Of a stretch of DNA of 64,000 bases, positions 20,722 to 30,913 are shown one piece after another. Origin of the DNA: UBA9676 sp963837105 (GTDB lineage Bacteria; Actinomycetota; Actinomycetes; Streptosporangiales; Streptosporangiaceae); assembly GCA_963837105.1 (NCBI GenBank), contig CAWIMG010000036.1:372001-436000 (forward strand). Direction: 5' to 3'. A model generated the notes under the pieces. The model was given only the letters and a program-made list of their open reading frames with translations. It did no database searches and was not told the origin of the DNA. How positions within the stretch are numbered: the first letter of the stretch is position 1; every line of letters begins with the position of its first letter. The translations under genes were made by a program, and so were the position numbers.

Positions 20722-21289
20722 TCAGGCGATGATCGCCCGACGGATCCCGAGCAGCAGGGTGGCAGCACCGAAGCCGAGCAGGCACAGCCCGGCCGCCGGA
20801 CCGTTGATGGCCGACGGTGCCACAGCCGTGGTGAGGCCGGCGATCAAGGCCGCCGCCGCCACCAGGATGACCCAGCGCGCCGAGCGGGCGCAGCGAGGGG
20901 TTGCCCAGGGTCGTGGCGAGCGGGAAGAAGTGCAGCCCGACACCGAAGCAGATCCACACCGGAATCCACCGGGACTGTCCGGACACGGCCAAGCCGGCCG
21001 CCCCTGCGCCCAGCAGCCCGGACTCCAGGCCGACGATGATGCCATACCGCCGCCGTGCCCGCGGACCAGGCCTGGCCGATCGCCGGGTCACCACGATCCC
21101 GGCCACTGCCAGCGCGGCCGCAAGCACGCTGCCGACTGCTAACGGCGCCACCAGCCACGATGGTGCGGCCGCCTGGCCCCACCCGAACCAACCCAGGGCG
21201 AAGAACCCGTCAATGGCCACGGTGACCCCACAGGCCCGGCCAGCGGGAAAGAACCTCTGGCTGTGTCCCGCCGCGATTGCCGCACCCAT
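20722..21289 (-). pseudogene. Multi-pass membrane protein of unknown function, frameshifted
   Basis: The upstream frame (from about 21289) gives four or more hydrophobic segments: VAIDGFFALGWFGWGQ, WLVAPLAVGSVLAAALAVAGIVV, IIVGLESGLLGAGAAGLAVSG and IPVWICFGVGLHFFPLATTLG. After a one-base insertion at about 20870-20890, the protein continues in another frame with ARWVILVAAAALIAGLTTAV and GLCLLGFGAATLLLGIRRAIIA, stopping at 20722. The repaired length is about 188 residues. The family is not recognised. Its start codon is uncertain (21289 or a GTG further in). It is divergent from adnA. Confidence 0.55.
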
Positions 21290-21406
21290 CTGGGCCGTGC
21301 GGGCCTGCCCCGGGACGGGCGGCGGAGCCAGCCGCCAGCGGGCTGGGGAGGCCAGCCGGAAACAGCCGCAGATTGTCCGAGGGATCTGCTGGAATTCGGT
21401 ACGAAC

Positions 21407-24400
21407 ATGGACAGGCAGCCGCCCGCGTACCGCCTGGTCCGCTCGCCGGGGCGAGCGGACCAGGCGGTTATCCTCGACGCCGCGCAGCGGGCCGTGGTCG
21501 ACCACGCCGGCGGCCCGCTGCTGGTGCTGGCCGGGCCTGGCACCGGCAAGACCGCCACCATCGTGGAGACGGTGGCCGACCGGATCGGCAACCGCGGGAT
21601 CGATCCCGAGCGGGTGCTCGTGCTCACCTTCAGCCGCAAGGCGGCTGAGGAACTGCGGGAGCGGATCACCGCCCGGCTCCGCCGGACCACGCGCGAGCCG
21701 CTGGCGCTGACCTTCCACAGCTACGCCTACGGCCTGCTGTGCCGGGAGTACCTGCTGGCCGGGGACGAACCGCCGACTCTGCTGTCCGGCCCCGAGCAGC
21801 TGCTGGAGGTCCGGCGCATGCTCCGGGGTGAGGCGGCCGATGGCGGGCTGCGGTGGCCGGAGCGGCTGCGGCCGGCGCTGGCCACCCGCGGATACGCGGC
21901 CGAGTTGCGGGACTTCCTGCTGCGGGCGGCCGAGCGCGGCCTGGACGGCCCGGGGCTGGCCCGGCTCGGCCGGCAGCGCGGACGCGACGACTGGGTGGCG
22001 GCTGGCGGGTTTCTCAGCCGGTACGAGGCGCGGTTCGACCTGGCGCCCGTGCCCGCCTACGACTATGCGGGGATCATCCGGATCGCCGCCTCACTGCTGG
22101 CACGGGGCGCGGTCAGGGACCGCGAGCGCAAGGCCTACGACGTGGTGCTGGTGGATGAGTACCAGGACACCGACCCTGCCCAGGAAGCACTGCTGCACGC
22201 GCTGGCCGGCGACGGCCGGGAGCTGATCGCGGTCGGCGACCCGGACCAGTCCATCTATGCCTTCCGGGGGGCCGATGTGCATGGCATCACCCGCTTCCCC
22301 CGGCTGTTCCGCAGCCCCGACGGCCAGCCGGCCAGGGTGGTTTCGCTGCGTACCTGCCGCCGTAGCGGCCCGGCGCTGGTGGCCGCGTCCCGGCGGGTCG
22401 CCCGCCGGCTGCCTGCCGCGGCGGGAGGCCACCGTGACCTGGCCCCATCCCCGTCGGCCCCGCCCGGCACGGTGCGGGTGATCACCGCCACCAGCGCCAG
22501 CCAGGAAGCGGCGGTGGTCGCGGACGTGCTGCGCCGCGCGCACCTGCAGGACGGGGTGCCCTGGTCGGGCATGGCGGTGCTGGTCCGGTCGGTGACCCAC
22601 CAGGTCCCGCTGCTGCGCCGGGCGCTGATGGCAGCCGGGGTGCCGACCGTCGTGGCCGGCGACGAGCTGCCACTGACCGCCGAGCCGGGGACACAGCCAC
22701 TGCTGCTGCTGCTGCGCTGCGCGCTGCACCCGGAGGCACTGGACGAGGACGCCGCTGCGCAGCTGCTCACCGGCCCGCTAGGCGGTACCGACGCGCTGGG
22801 CCTGCGCCGGCTGCGCCGGGCGCTGTGGCAGGCCGCGCAGACCGCGGGAGTGGAGCCCGGCACCGAGCCGCTGGCCGCGGCCCTGCGTGACCCGCGCGAA
22901 CTCCTGCTGGCCGATGGGCCGGCGGTGGACGCGGCGCGGCGGGTGGCCGCCCTGCTCACCCTGGCCGCCCGCACGGCCGTGGACGGCACCGCGCACGACA
23001 CGCTCTGGGCGGTGTGGCAGGAATCGGGCCTGGGCCGTGCCTGGCAGACGGCCAGTGCAGCGGGCGGCACCCGCGGCGCCGCCGCCGACCGGGACCTGGA
23101 CGCGGTGGTCGCGCTGTTCGAGGCGGCAGAACGCTTCACGGCCCGGCTCCCGCCCGGCTCCCCGCGGCTGTTCCTGGACAGCCTGGCCGGCCAGGAGATT
23201 CCGGGCGACACGCTGGCGCAGCGCTCCCCGCCTGGCGAGGCCGTCCGGCTGCTCACCGCCCACCGGGCCAAGGGCCTGGAGTGGGATGTGGTGGTGGTGG
23301 CCGGTGTCCAGGAAGGCATCTGGCCGGACCTGCGGCTGCGGTCCTCGCTGCTGGGCATGGACGAGCTGCTGGACCTGGCGGACGGGGTGGCCGGGCCGGC
23401 CGGGACCGACGCGGCCGCCGCCGCGCTCGCATCCAAGCTGCTGGCCGAGGAACGGCGGCTGTTCTACGTCGCGATCACCCGGGCCCGCCGCACCCTGGTG
23501 GTGACGGCCGCGGGCGGCGACGACAGCGAGGAGCGCCCATCCCGCTTCCTGGCTGAGCTGGCCGGCGGTGAGATCACGGCCGAGCATGTCTCCGGATCAG
23601 GCCTGCGCTGGCTGTCGCTGCCCGCACTGACCGCGGATCTGCGGCGGGTGGCCGCCGACGTCCGGTGCCCGCCCGGGCTGCGCGAGGCCGCCGCCGCCCA
23701 GCTGGCCCGGCTGGCGCAGGCGGGGGTCCGTGGTGCCGACCCCCGGCAGTGGTATCAGCTCACCGAGCTGTCCGGGGCCGGCCCGCTGGCTGGCCTCGGC
23801 CCGGCCGCGCCGGGCGGCGGCGAGCTGATCAGGGTCTCACCGTCACAAGTGGAAATCTTCACCCGGTGCGGGCTGCGCTGGCTGCTGGAGGTCGCCGCCG
23901 GGGCCAGGTCAGCCGACGTGGTGCGGCACTTCGGCATCGTCATCCATGCCGCGGCGGTGCTGGCCGCCGAGGGCGCGACCGAGACCGCCATCGGCGAGCG
24001 GATCGACGAGGTCTGGCACCACCTGGATTTCGGCAGCGCCTGGTACAGCGAGAAGCAGCGGGAACAGGCCCGCCAGATGGTGGCCAAGTTTCTCGCCTGG
24101 CACCGGGAGAACCCGCGGCAGCTGGTGGCCTATGAGGAACGGGTACGGGCCCGGGTGGGCGCGGTGGAGATCACGGGCCGGGTGGACCGGCTGGAGCGGG
24201 ACAGCGAGGGCCGGGCGGTTGTGGTCGATCTGAAGACGGGTTCCAGCCCGGTCGCCCCTGCCGAGCTGGACCGGCACCCGCAGCTGGGCGTGTACCAGCT
24301 GGCGGTACTGCTGGGCGCGTTCGAGCGGCTGGGCCTGACCGAGCCGGGCGGTGCCGAGCTGGTCCAGGTCGGCAAGGCAAGCCTGACCGCAGCGGTCCGG

Positions 24401-24583
24401 GTCCAGCCGCAGCGCTCACTGCTGGACGACCCCGACCCCGGCTGGGCGGAGGACCTGGTCGAGACGGTCGCGGCCGGCATGGCCGGGCCGCTGTTCCAGG
24501 CCCGGGTGAACCCCGGCTGCCGGCACTGCCCGGTCGCCGCCAGCTGCCCCGCGCATCCCTCCGGTGAGCAGGTGACGGCGTGA
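21407..24583 (+). CDS. adnA: UvrD-type helicase with RecB-like Fe-S nuclease, AdnA-like
   Basis: This 1058-residue protein probably forms one subunit of the AdnAB helicase-nuclease, which resects DNA double-strand ends. The motor domain has Walker A AGPGTGKTA (about residues 42-50), Walker B VVLVDEYQDTDPAQE and VGDPDQSIYAFRGAD. The C-terminal nuclease has GRVDRLERDSEGRAVVVDLKTG, and four Cys (EIFTRCGLRWLL, then CRHCPVAASC) fit an iron-sulfur site as in AddB-type nucleases. The ATG at 21407 is chosen; the frame extends to 21263, but those residues look non-coding. Subunit naming follows gene order in mycobacteria (Rv3202c before Rv3201c). Confidence 0.88.
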   Translation: MDRQPPAYRLVRSPGRADQAVILDAAQRAVVDHAGGPLLVLAGPGTGKTATIVETVADRIGNRGIDPERVLVLTFSRKAAEELRERITARLRRTTREPLALTFHSYAYGLLCREYLLAGDEPPTLLSGPEQLLEVRRMLRGEAADGGLRWPERLRPALATRGYAAELRDFLLRAAERGLDGPGLARLGRQRGRDDWVAAGGFLSRYEARFDLAPVPAYDYAGIIRIAASLLARGAVRDRERKAYDVVLVDEYQDTDPAQEALLHALAGDGRELIAVGDPDQSIYAFRGADVHGITRFPRLFRSPDGQPARVVSLRTCRRSGPALVAASRRVARRLPAAAGGHRDLAPSPSAPPGTVRVITATSASQEAAVVADVLRRAHLQDGVPWSGMAVLVRSVTHQVPLLRRALMAAGVPTVVAGDELPLTAEPGTQPLLLLLRCALHPEALDEDAAAQLLTGPLGGTDALGLRRLRRALWQAAQTAGVEPGTEPLAAALRDPRELLLADGPAVDAARRVAALLTLAARTAVDGTAHDTLWAVWQESGLGRAWQTASAAGGTRGAAADRDLDAVVALFEAAERFTARLPPGSPRLFLDSLAGQEIPGDTLAQRSPPGEAVRLLTAHRAKGLEWDVVVVAGVQEGIWPDLRLRSSLLGMDELLDLADGVAGPAGTDAAAAALASKLLAEERRLFYVAITRARRTLVVTAAGGDDSEERPSRFLAELAGGEITAEHVSGSGLRWLSLPALTADLRRVAADVRCPPGLREAAAAQLARLAQAGVRGADPRQWYQLTELSGAGPLAGLGPAAPGGGELIRVSPSQVEIFTRCGLRWLLEVAAGARSADVVRHFGIVIHAAAVLAAEGATETAIGERIDEVWHHLDFGSAWYSEKQREQARQMVAKFLAWHRENPRQLVAYEERVRARVGAVEITGRVDRLERDSEGRAVVVDLKTGSSPVAPAELDRHPQLGVYQLAVLLGAFERLGLTEPGGAELVQVGKASLTAAVRVQPQRSLLDDPDPGWAEDLVETVAAGMAGPLFQARVNPGCRHCPVAASCPAHPSGEQVTA

Positions 24584-27500
24584 CCGCGCCGCCCCGGTAC
24601 GGCCCGGCGCAGCTGGCGCGGCTGCTCGGGCTGCCCGCGCCGACCAGCGAGCAAGCGGCGGTGATCGCCGCGCCCCTGCAGCCGGTGGGTGTCATTGCCG
24701 GGGCCGGCTCGGGCAAGAGCGAGACCATGGCGGCCCGGCTGGTCTGGCTGGTCGCCAACGACCTGGTCGCGCCGCACCGGGTACTCGGGCTTACCTTCAC
24801 CCGCAAGGCCGCGGCCGAGCTGGGCCAGCGGGTGCGGGCCCGGCTGGCCGGCCTGCGCCGGGCGGGCCTGCTCCCCAGCCCGGATGGGCTGGCCGCGGGC
24901 CCCCCGCCGGCCGATGGCAGCGGCACAGATGGTGATGTCCTGCCGGACGGTGAGCCGGTCGTGTCCACCTACCATGCCTACGCTGCCCGGCTGGTCGCCG
25001 ACCACGCGCTGCGCGAGGCGGTGGAACCGTCGCTGCGCCTGATCACCCCGGCGGTGTGCTGGCAGATCGCGGCCCGGGTGGTAGCCGGTTACGGCGGCCC
25101 GATGGACGCGGTGGACCGGACCCCGCAGTGGGTGACCGCCGCGGTGCTGGATCTGGCCGCCGAACTCGCCGAGCACCTGCGCGCACCTGGCGACGTCGAG
25201 CAGGCCGGCCGGTGGCTGGACGCCGCCAGCCAGGCGCTGGCCTGCCGGCTGCCCGCACCGGTCAGGAAGATCCGGCAGTGCCAGCGCACCCGGGAGCAGC
25301 TGCTGCCGATGGTGGCCGCCTACACCCAGGCCAAGGCCGCGCGGGAAGTGATGGACTACGGCGACCAGATCGCGCTGGCGGCCCGGATCGCCGCCGCCCA
25401 CCCCGAGGTGGGCGCCATCGAGCGGGCCCGCTACCAGGTCGTGCTGCTGGACGAGTACCAGGACACCAGCCATGCCCAGCTGGTGCTGTTGCGCGCGCTG
25501 TTCGGCGGCGGGCACCCGGTCACCGCGGTCGGCGACCCCTGCCAGTCGATCTACGGCTGGCGCGGCGCCAGCGCCGGCAACCTGCGGCGGTTCGCCGCCG
25601 ACTTCCCGGTCACCCGGCCGGGCGGCCGGCGCGGCCAGCCGGGCCAGCCGCGGCCGGCCCCGGTCAGGATGCTGTCGACCAGTTTCCGCAACACCGAGAA
25701 CGTGCTCGACGTCGCCGGTGCCCTGCAGGCCGGACTGCGGGAGGAAGCACCGCTGGTGCCACGGCTGGTGCCAGCACCGCCAGGAGCCGGCCGCGGCAGG
25801 GTGGTCTGCGCCCTGCTGGAAACGGCCGCGGGCGAAGCCGCCTGGGTGGCGGACCAGCTGGCGGCACTGCTGGCGCTGGCGCCCGGGCTGGCGCCGGACG
25901 GGCAGCCCTGGCCCGAGCCGGGCCGGCCCGGCCCCCGGCCGTCCGACATCGCGGTGCTGTGCCGGAAGCGGTCCCAGTTCCCGGCACTGCGGTCCGCGAT
26001 CGAAGCCCGCGGGATACCGGTGGCGGTGGTCGGCCTGGGCGGCCTGCTGACCGTTCCCGAGGTAGCCGATGTGGTCGCCACTTTGCGGGTGATGCACGAC
26101 CCATCCGCGTCGGCGCCCCTGGCCAGGCTGCTGACCGGGCCGCGCTGGCGGATCGGGCCACGCGATCTGGTGGCGCTCGGCAGGCGGGCCCGGGATGTGG
26201 CCCACGACCACCGCGGGCGGGACAGCGGCCCCCCGGCCAGCGGTCAGCGTGAGGATCCGCTGGCGCTGGCCGTCACCGACCTGACCGCGGAGCAGGGCAG
26301 CCTGGTGGAGGCGCTGGACGACCTCGGCCCCGCGGCCGGCTACTCGGCCGCGGGACATGCACGGTTCGCCGCACTCGCGGCCGAGCTGCGCATGCTGCGC
26401 ACGCACACCGCCCGGCCGCTGCCCGATCTGGTCGGCGAGGTGGAGCGGGTGCTCGGGCTGGATGTGGAGGTGGCGGCCCAGCCGTGGCGGGATCCGGCCG
26501 TCGCCCGGGCTGACCTGGATGCCTTCGCGGACGCGGCGGCCGCCTTCGCCGACGATGAGGAGGAGCCGACGCTGGCCGCCTTCCTCGCCTACCTGACCGC
26601 GGCCGAGGCCGAGGAGTTCGGGCTGGAAGCCGGCCAGCCGAGCGGGAGCGACGCGGTCACCCTGACCACGGTGCACGCGGCCAAGGGTCTGCAGTGGCCC
26701 GCCGTGGTGGTGCCCGGATTGGCTGCCGGGGACAAGGCACGGGTCTTCCCTGCCCGGCCGGTGGCCAGCACCCGGTGGACCGAGAATCCCCGGCTGCTGC
26801 CGTTTGGCCTGCGCGGCGATGCCGGTGACCTGCCGGCCCTGGCCGATCTGTCGGCGCCGTCGCTGGCTGCGTTCACGCAGGCGTGCACTGCCCGCGAACT
26901 GGCCGAGGAGCGGCGGCTGGCCTACGTGGCGGTGACCCGGGCCGGGTACTGGGTGGCCTGTACCGGTTACTGGTGGGGAGACGGGGTCTCCCCGCTGGGG
27001 CCGTCGGTCTTCCTGAACGAGGTCCGGGCGGCCTGCGAGGCCGGGGCCGGAACGGTGGCCCGGTGGACGCCGCCACCGGGGGAGGATGCCACCAATCCGC
27101 TGCTGACCGATCCGGTGCCACTGCCCTGGCCACCCTCCCCGGCCGGCCCGCGGCACGCCGCGGTCGCCGAGGCGGCGGCGCTGGTCGAGCGGGCCCGCGC
27201 CCGGCTGACCACCGCGGCAGAGCCCGGCGCCGGGACGGCGGCGGGCGGGCTGGCCGGCGGGGATCAGCTGATGGCGGCGGCCTGGGCGGCGGACACCGAA
27301 CTCCTGCTGGCTGAGCGGGAGGAGCGGCGGGCCGACCTGTCGGCGGTCACCCTGCCGGGCAGGCTCACCGTCTCGGCGCTGGTCACCATGGCCGCGGATC
27401 CGGCCGAACTGGCCCGCGAGATCCGCCGGCCGATGCCGCGGCCGCCCGCGCCGCAGGCCCGTCGCGGCAGTGCCTTCCACCGCTGGCTGGAGGAGCGGTT

Positions 27501-27963
27501 CGGGCAGCAGCGGCTGCTCGACCCGGCTGACCTGCTCGGCGCGGCGGACGAGCCGGCCGACGACGGCGACGCCAGTGACCTCGCCTCGCTGCGGGCCCAC
27601 TTCGAGGCCGGCGAGTGGGGGGGCCGCTGGCCGGTCGAGGTGGAGGTGCCGTTCGAGATGCTGGTCGCCGGGCGGTCGGTCCGCGGCCGGATCGACGCGG
27701 TATTCGCCGACGCTTCGGACAGGCGCTACGACTTGGTTGACTGGAAGACCGGGGCGCCGCCGGAGGCTGCCCACGACCGCCACGCCGCCGCCGTCCAGCT
27801 CGCCGCCTACCGGCTGGCCTGGGCCGGGCTCGCCGGGGTAGCGGTGGACCAGGTGCGGGCCGCGTTCTACTACGTCCGGCACGACCTCACCCTGCGGCCG
27901 GAGGATCTGCTGGATGAGGCGGGGCTGACGGCGCTTATCGACAGCATCCCACTGCGCGGCTGA
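24580..27963 (+). CDS. adnB: UvrD-type helicase with RecB-like nuclease, AdnB-like
   Basis: This 1127-residue second subunit overlaps the first gene by four bases (GTGA), so the two are made together. Motifs are Walker A IAGAGSGKSE (about residues 39-48), GLTFTRKAAAELGQRV, Walker B VVLLDEYQDTSHAQ, VGDPCQSIYGWRGA and the late helicase motif TVHAAKGLQWPAVVVPG. The C-terminal nuclease core reads GRIDAVFADASDRRYDLVDWKTG. The Fe-S Cys cluster seen in the first subunit is absent. The motor motifs look fully intact, consistent with AdnB being the main motor in mycobacteria. Confidence 0.88.
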   Translation: MTAPPRYGPAQLARLLGLPAPTSEQAAVIAAPLQPVGVIAGAGSGKSETMAARLVWLVANDLVAPHRVLGLTFTRKAAAELGQRVRARLAGLRRAGLLPSPDGLAAGPPPADGSGTDGDVLPDGEPVVSTYHAYAARLVADHALREAVEPSLRLITPAVCWQIAARVVAGYGGPMDAVDRTPQWVTAAVLDLAAELAEHLRAPGDVEQAGRWLDAASQALACRLPAPVRKIRQCQRTREQLLPMVAAYTQAKAAREVMDYGDQIALAARIAAAHPEVGAIERARYQVVLLDEYQDTSHAQLVLLRALFGGGHPVTAVGDPCQSIYGWRGASAGNLRRFAADFPVTRPGGRRGQPGQPRPAPVRMLSTSFRNTENVLDVAGALQAGLREEAPLVPRLVPAPPGAGRGRVVCALLETAAGEAAWVADQLAALLALAPGLAPDGQPWPEPGRPGPRPSDIAVLCRKRSQFPALRSAIEARGIPVAVVGLGGLLTVPEVADVVATLRVMHDPSASAPLARLLTGPRWRIGPRDLVALGRRARDVAHDHRGRDSGPPASGQREDPLALAVTDLTAEQGSLVEALDDLGPAAGYSAAGHARFAALAAELRMLRTHTARPLPDLVGEVERVLGLDVEVAAQPWRDPAVARADLDAFADAAAAFADDEEEPTLAAFLAYLTAAEAEEFGLEAGQPSGSDAVTLTTVHAAKGLQWPAVVVPGLAAGDKARVFPARPVASTRWTENPRLLPFGLRGDAGDLPALADLSAPSLAAFTQACTARELAEERRLAYVAVTRAGYWVACTGYWWGDGVSPLGPSVFLNEVRAACEAGAGTVARWTPPPGEDATNPLLTDPVPLPWPPSPAGPRHAAVAEAAALVERARARLTTAAEPGAGTAAGGLAGGDQLMAAAWAADTELLLAEREERRADLSAVTLPGRLTVSALVTMAADPAELAREIRRPMPRPPAPQARRGSAFHRWLEERFGQQRLLDPADLLGAADEPADDGDASDLASLRAHFEAGEWGGRWPVEVEVPFEMLVAGRSVRGRIDAVFADASDRRYDLVDWKTGAPPEAAHDRHAAAVQLAAYRLAWAGLAGVAVDQVRAAFYYVRHDLTLRPEDLLDEAGLTALIDSIPLRG

Positions 27964-27964
27964 C

Positions 27965-29332
27965 CTAGCGGACGGGAGCGGCCCCGCAGGCCACCAAACC
28001 AGATCCGGGACCGGCCGCCTGCCCGGCCGGGCTCAGCCGGCCGGGTCCGGTCAGCAGCAGCCAGACGGCCAGGCCCAGCGGGTACATGAAGTACCCGGCC
28101 CGGGTGGCCGGTGCGAGCAGGAACAGCACGGTCAGGCCGACCGCCAGCCGCCACACCGCCGCCCGCACGGTGGCCGGTGGGCGGGCCACCAGCCAGCCCC
28201 CGACCGCCAGGCCCGCCAGCGCGACCAGGGCGATGGCCGCCCAGTGGCCGGCCTGGCCGGCCGAGGCGATCAGGTGCCCGGGCAGCACGCTCGCCGCCGG
28301 GCTCGCCACCTTGGCCAGGCCCAGCGGGAACGTGATGGTGTTCAGCACCATGGCAGCTGGGTCCATCGCCGCGACCGGCCCGTCCGCGAGCCCGGCCACG
28401 ACCAGCGCCGCCAGGGCAACCAGGGCGGCTGCGCGCTTGCCCTGCCGTACGGCTACCAGCACGAGCACGATCACCAGCGCGGGCCAGGCGGTGGCCTTCA
28501 TGGACGCGGCCAGGCCGAATACCACTCCCGCCGCGGCCAGCCGGGACCAGTCCCGCCCGCGCGGCTCGGCCAGCAGTGCAAAGCCCAGGCAGATGAGGCC
28601 GAGCACCGGGAGGTCATCTCCGCCGACCGAGAGCGGGAAGGCGACCACCGGCGAGGCGGTGACGACAGCGGTCCACCAGCCCGGATGCGGGGTCCCGAGC
28701 AGGGCCAGGGCCGCCCCGAAGGTGATCGCGAACACCAGCCCGAACCACAGCCGGGGATCGGTGAGCGGGCCGCCGCCGAGCACCGCCCGCGGCAGCCCGA
28801 ACACGATGAGGGCGGGCAGGTAGGGGTTGTACGCATAGGGGCTGTGCGCCGCGGCCAGCGCCGCGGCGCCCTGGTAGGGCGTGCCGCGGTGCAGCAGCAG
28901 CGCGGCCGACCGGACCGTCACCCCCACCTCGGGCTGGGCCTCCCCGGCCACCGCCAGCCAGCCGAGCGGGGCCAGCACGGCACCTGCCAGCCCGGCCAGC
29001 ACGGCCAGGCCGGTGGCCCGCCACCGGGCGGCCGTGCCCGCCGGCCAGCGCCGCGCCACCAGCAGGATCAGGCTCGCGGCGGCATAACCGGCGGTGGCGA
29101 ACAGCCCCCAGGCACGTTCGGCGGGCTGACTGCTGATAGTGGCGATGACGGCGGCGAACACCGTGGACAGGCTGGCCAGCGCCAGCAGCCACTCCCGCCT
29201 GGCCAGGCGCGCGGCCGTCCACGCCGCCGGTGGGGTCCGCCAGCGGGAGCCTTGCCGCCCACCGGGGCCTGTGCGGTCTCCGGCGAGTCGCAGTGTCACG
29301 GTTGACGACGTTATGCCTGACGGGCCCGTCAT
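27965..29332 (-). CDS. GT87-like (DUF2029) polytopic membrane protein
   Basis: This protein of about 455 residues has roughly ten transmembrane helices. The loop YQGAAALAAAHSPYAYNPYLPALIVFGLPRA resembles the conserved region after the first helices of GT87/DUF2029 proteins, which include polyprenol-phosphate-mannose-dependent mannosyltransferases. No further catalytic motif can be proved. The start is uncertain: ATG at 29332 is used, while the open frame reaches 29431 through unlikely residues. It is convergent with adnB with a one-base gap and divergent from the dipeptidase. Confidence 0.7.
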   Translation of the reverse strand: MTGPSGITSSTVTLRLAGDRTGPGGRQGSRWRTPPAAWTAARLARREWLLALASLSTVFAAVIATISSQPAERAWGLFATAGYAAASLILLVARRWPAGTAARWRATGLAVLAGLAGAVLAPLGWLAVAGEAQPEVGVTVRSAALLLHRGTPYQGAAALAAAHSPYAYNPYLPALIVFGLPRAVLGGGPLTDPRLWFGLVFAITFGAALALLGTPHPGWWTAVVTASPVVAFPLSVGGDDLPVLGLICLGFALLAEPRGRDWSRLAAAGVVFGLAASMKATAWPALVIVLVLVAVRQGKRAAALVALAALVVAGLADGPVAAMDPAAMVLNTITFPLGLAKVASPAASVLPGHLIASAGQAGHWAAIALVALAGLAVGGWLVARPPATVRAAVWRLAVGLTVLFLLAPATRAGYFMYPLGLAVWLLLTGPGRLSPAGQAAGPGSGLVACGAAPVR

Positions 29333-29454
29333 GTCGTCATGCCGCAGGGTGATGTCCTGGTAGGCGCAGGGGCGAGGATCGCGACCTGCGGGTGGCCGGG
29401 CCCGGACCCCGTTAGAGTGCCGGAACAACACACCCTTCCAGGAGGCTCAGCGGC

Positions 29455-30855
29455 ATGGACGTCCGCGACTACGTCGATCAGCAGGCAGGCGCGTTCTTCG
29501 GCGACCTGAAGCAGTGGCTGGCCATCCCGTCGATTTCGGCTGATCCGGGCCATCACGCCGACGTCCGGGCCAGCGCCGGCTGGCTGGCCGGGCACCTGCG
29601 GTCCATCGGCTTCCCGGAGGTGGAGATCTGGGAAACCGGCGGCGACGGATCGCCGGGCCTGCCCGCGGTCTACGCCTGCTGGCCCGCCGCCGATCCGGCG
29701 GCGCCAGCCGTCTGCGTCTACGGCCACCACGACGTCCAGCCGGTGGAGCCGCTGGCGGAGTGGGACTCACCGCCCTTCCAGCCCGCCGAGCGGGACGGGC
29801 AGTTGCTCGCCCGCGGCGCGTCTGATGACAAGGGCCAGGTGATGCTGCACAGCCTGGGCCTGCGCGCCTGGCTGGCGGCAGCTGGGGCCAGCGCGCCCCC
29901 GGTCACCATCAAGCTGCTGATCGAGGGGGAGGAGGAGTCGGGATCGCCGCATTTCGCCGATCTGCTGCGGGCCGAGGCCAGCCGTCTCGCCTGTGACGTG
30001 ATCGTGGTGTCCGACACCACCATGTGGGCCGCCGACGTGCCGTCCATGTGCACCGGGATGCGCGGGGTGGTGGCCGCCGAAATCTCGCTGCACGGCCCGG
30101 ACACCGATCTGCACTCGGGCTCGTTCGGCGGTGGCGTGCCCAATCCGCTGCACGCCATGGCCGCGCTGCTGGCCGGCCTGCACGACGGCGACGGCCGGGT
30201 CACCCTGCCCGGGTTCTACGACCGGGTGCTCCCGCTCACCGCGGCCGAGCGGGAACTGTTCGCCCGCCTGCCGTATGAGGAGAAGCTCTGGCTGGCCGAC
30301 GCGGGGCACAGCCAGGTGGCCGCCGGGGAGGCTGGTTTCACCACCCTGGAGCGGATCTGGGCGCGGCCGACCGCCGAGATCAACGGCATGTGGGGCGGCC
30401 ATACCGGGCCTGGCGGCAAGACGATCGTGCCCGCCAGCGCCCATGCCAAGGTCTCCTTCCGGCTGGTCGCCGACCAGGAACCGGCCGAGGTGGCGGACGG
30501 GCTGCGGGCGCACGTGGCCGCGCACACCCCGCCCGGGATCCGGGCCGAGGTCAGTTTTGACGGGCCAGGGGTGCGGCCCTGCTTCTCGCCCATCGACTCG
30601 GCCGCGGTGCGGGCGGGCAAGCGGGCGATGGAACGGGCGTTTGGCACCGAGGTGCTGTTCACCCGGGAGGGTGGCAGCGGCCCGGAAGCGGACCTGGCCG
30701 CCATCCTCGGCGCGCCGCTGGTGTTCGTGGCGGTCGGCCTGGACTCCGACCGGATCCACGCACCGAACGAGAAGGCCGAGATGGCGCTGCTGCTGAAGGG
30801 GGCCGAAGCGGTGGCCTACCTGTGGGACGAATTGTCGGCGGTGCGCCGTCACTGA
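29455..30855 (+). CDS. M20 family dipeptidase
   Basis: This is a 466-residue zinc metallopeptidase of the M20/M28 fold that hydrolyses dipeptides in the cytosol. Metal ligands and catalytic residues are visible: VYGHHDVQP (His and Asp), ARGASDDKGQ (bridging Asp), IEGEEESGSP (catalytic and metal Glu) and VSDTTMW. The lid/dimerisation domain follows (LHSGSFGGGVPNPLHA), and the last metal His is in RIHAPNEKAEMA. AGGAGG lies upstream of the ATG, and a possible -10 TAGAGT lies at 29412-29417. Confidence 0.93.
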   Translation: MDVRDYVDQQAGAFFGDLKQWLAIPSISADPGHHADVRASAGWLAGHLRSIGFPEVEIWETGGDGSPGLPAVYACWPAADPAAPAVCVYGHHDVQPVEPLAEWDSPPFQPAERDGQLLARGASDDKGQVMLHSLGLRAWLAAAGASAPPVTIKLLIEGEEESGSPHFADLLRAEASRLACDVIVVSDTTMWAADVPSMCTGMRGVVAAEISLHGPDTDLHSGSFGGGVPNPLHAMAALLAGLHDGDGRVTLPGFYDRVLPLTAAERELFARLPYEEKLWLADAGHSQVAAGEAGFTTLERIWARPTAEINGMWGGHTGPGGKTIVPASAHAKVSFRLVADQEPAEVADGLRAHVAAHTPPGIRAEVSFDGPGVRPCFSPIDSAAVRAGKRAMERAFGTEVLFTREGGSGPEADLAAILGAPLVFVAVGLDSDRIHAPNEKAEMALLLKGAEAVAYLWDELSAVRRH

Positions 30856-30913
30856 CCGCCAGCACCGGCCGCCCGCTGGCGACCTGAGCGGCTTCACGCT
30901 CGCCCGGGCGGAA

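Noticed and set aside
24130..27882. A 1250-codon open frame antisense to the two helicase genes
   Set aside because: It is a GC-skew shadow of adnA/adnB, low-complexity in composition, rich in Gly, Arg, His and Gln, and has no domain features.
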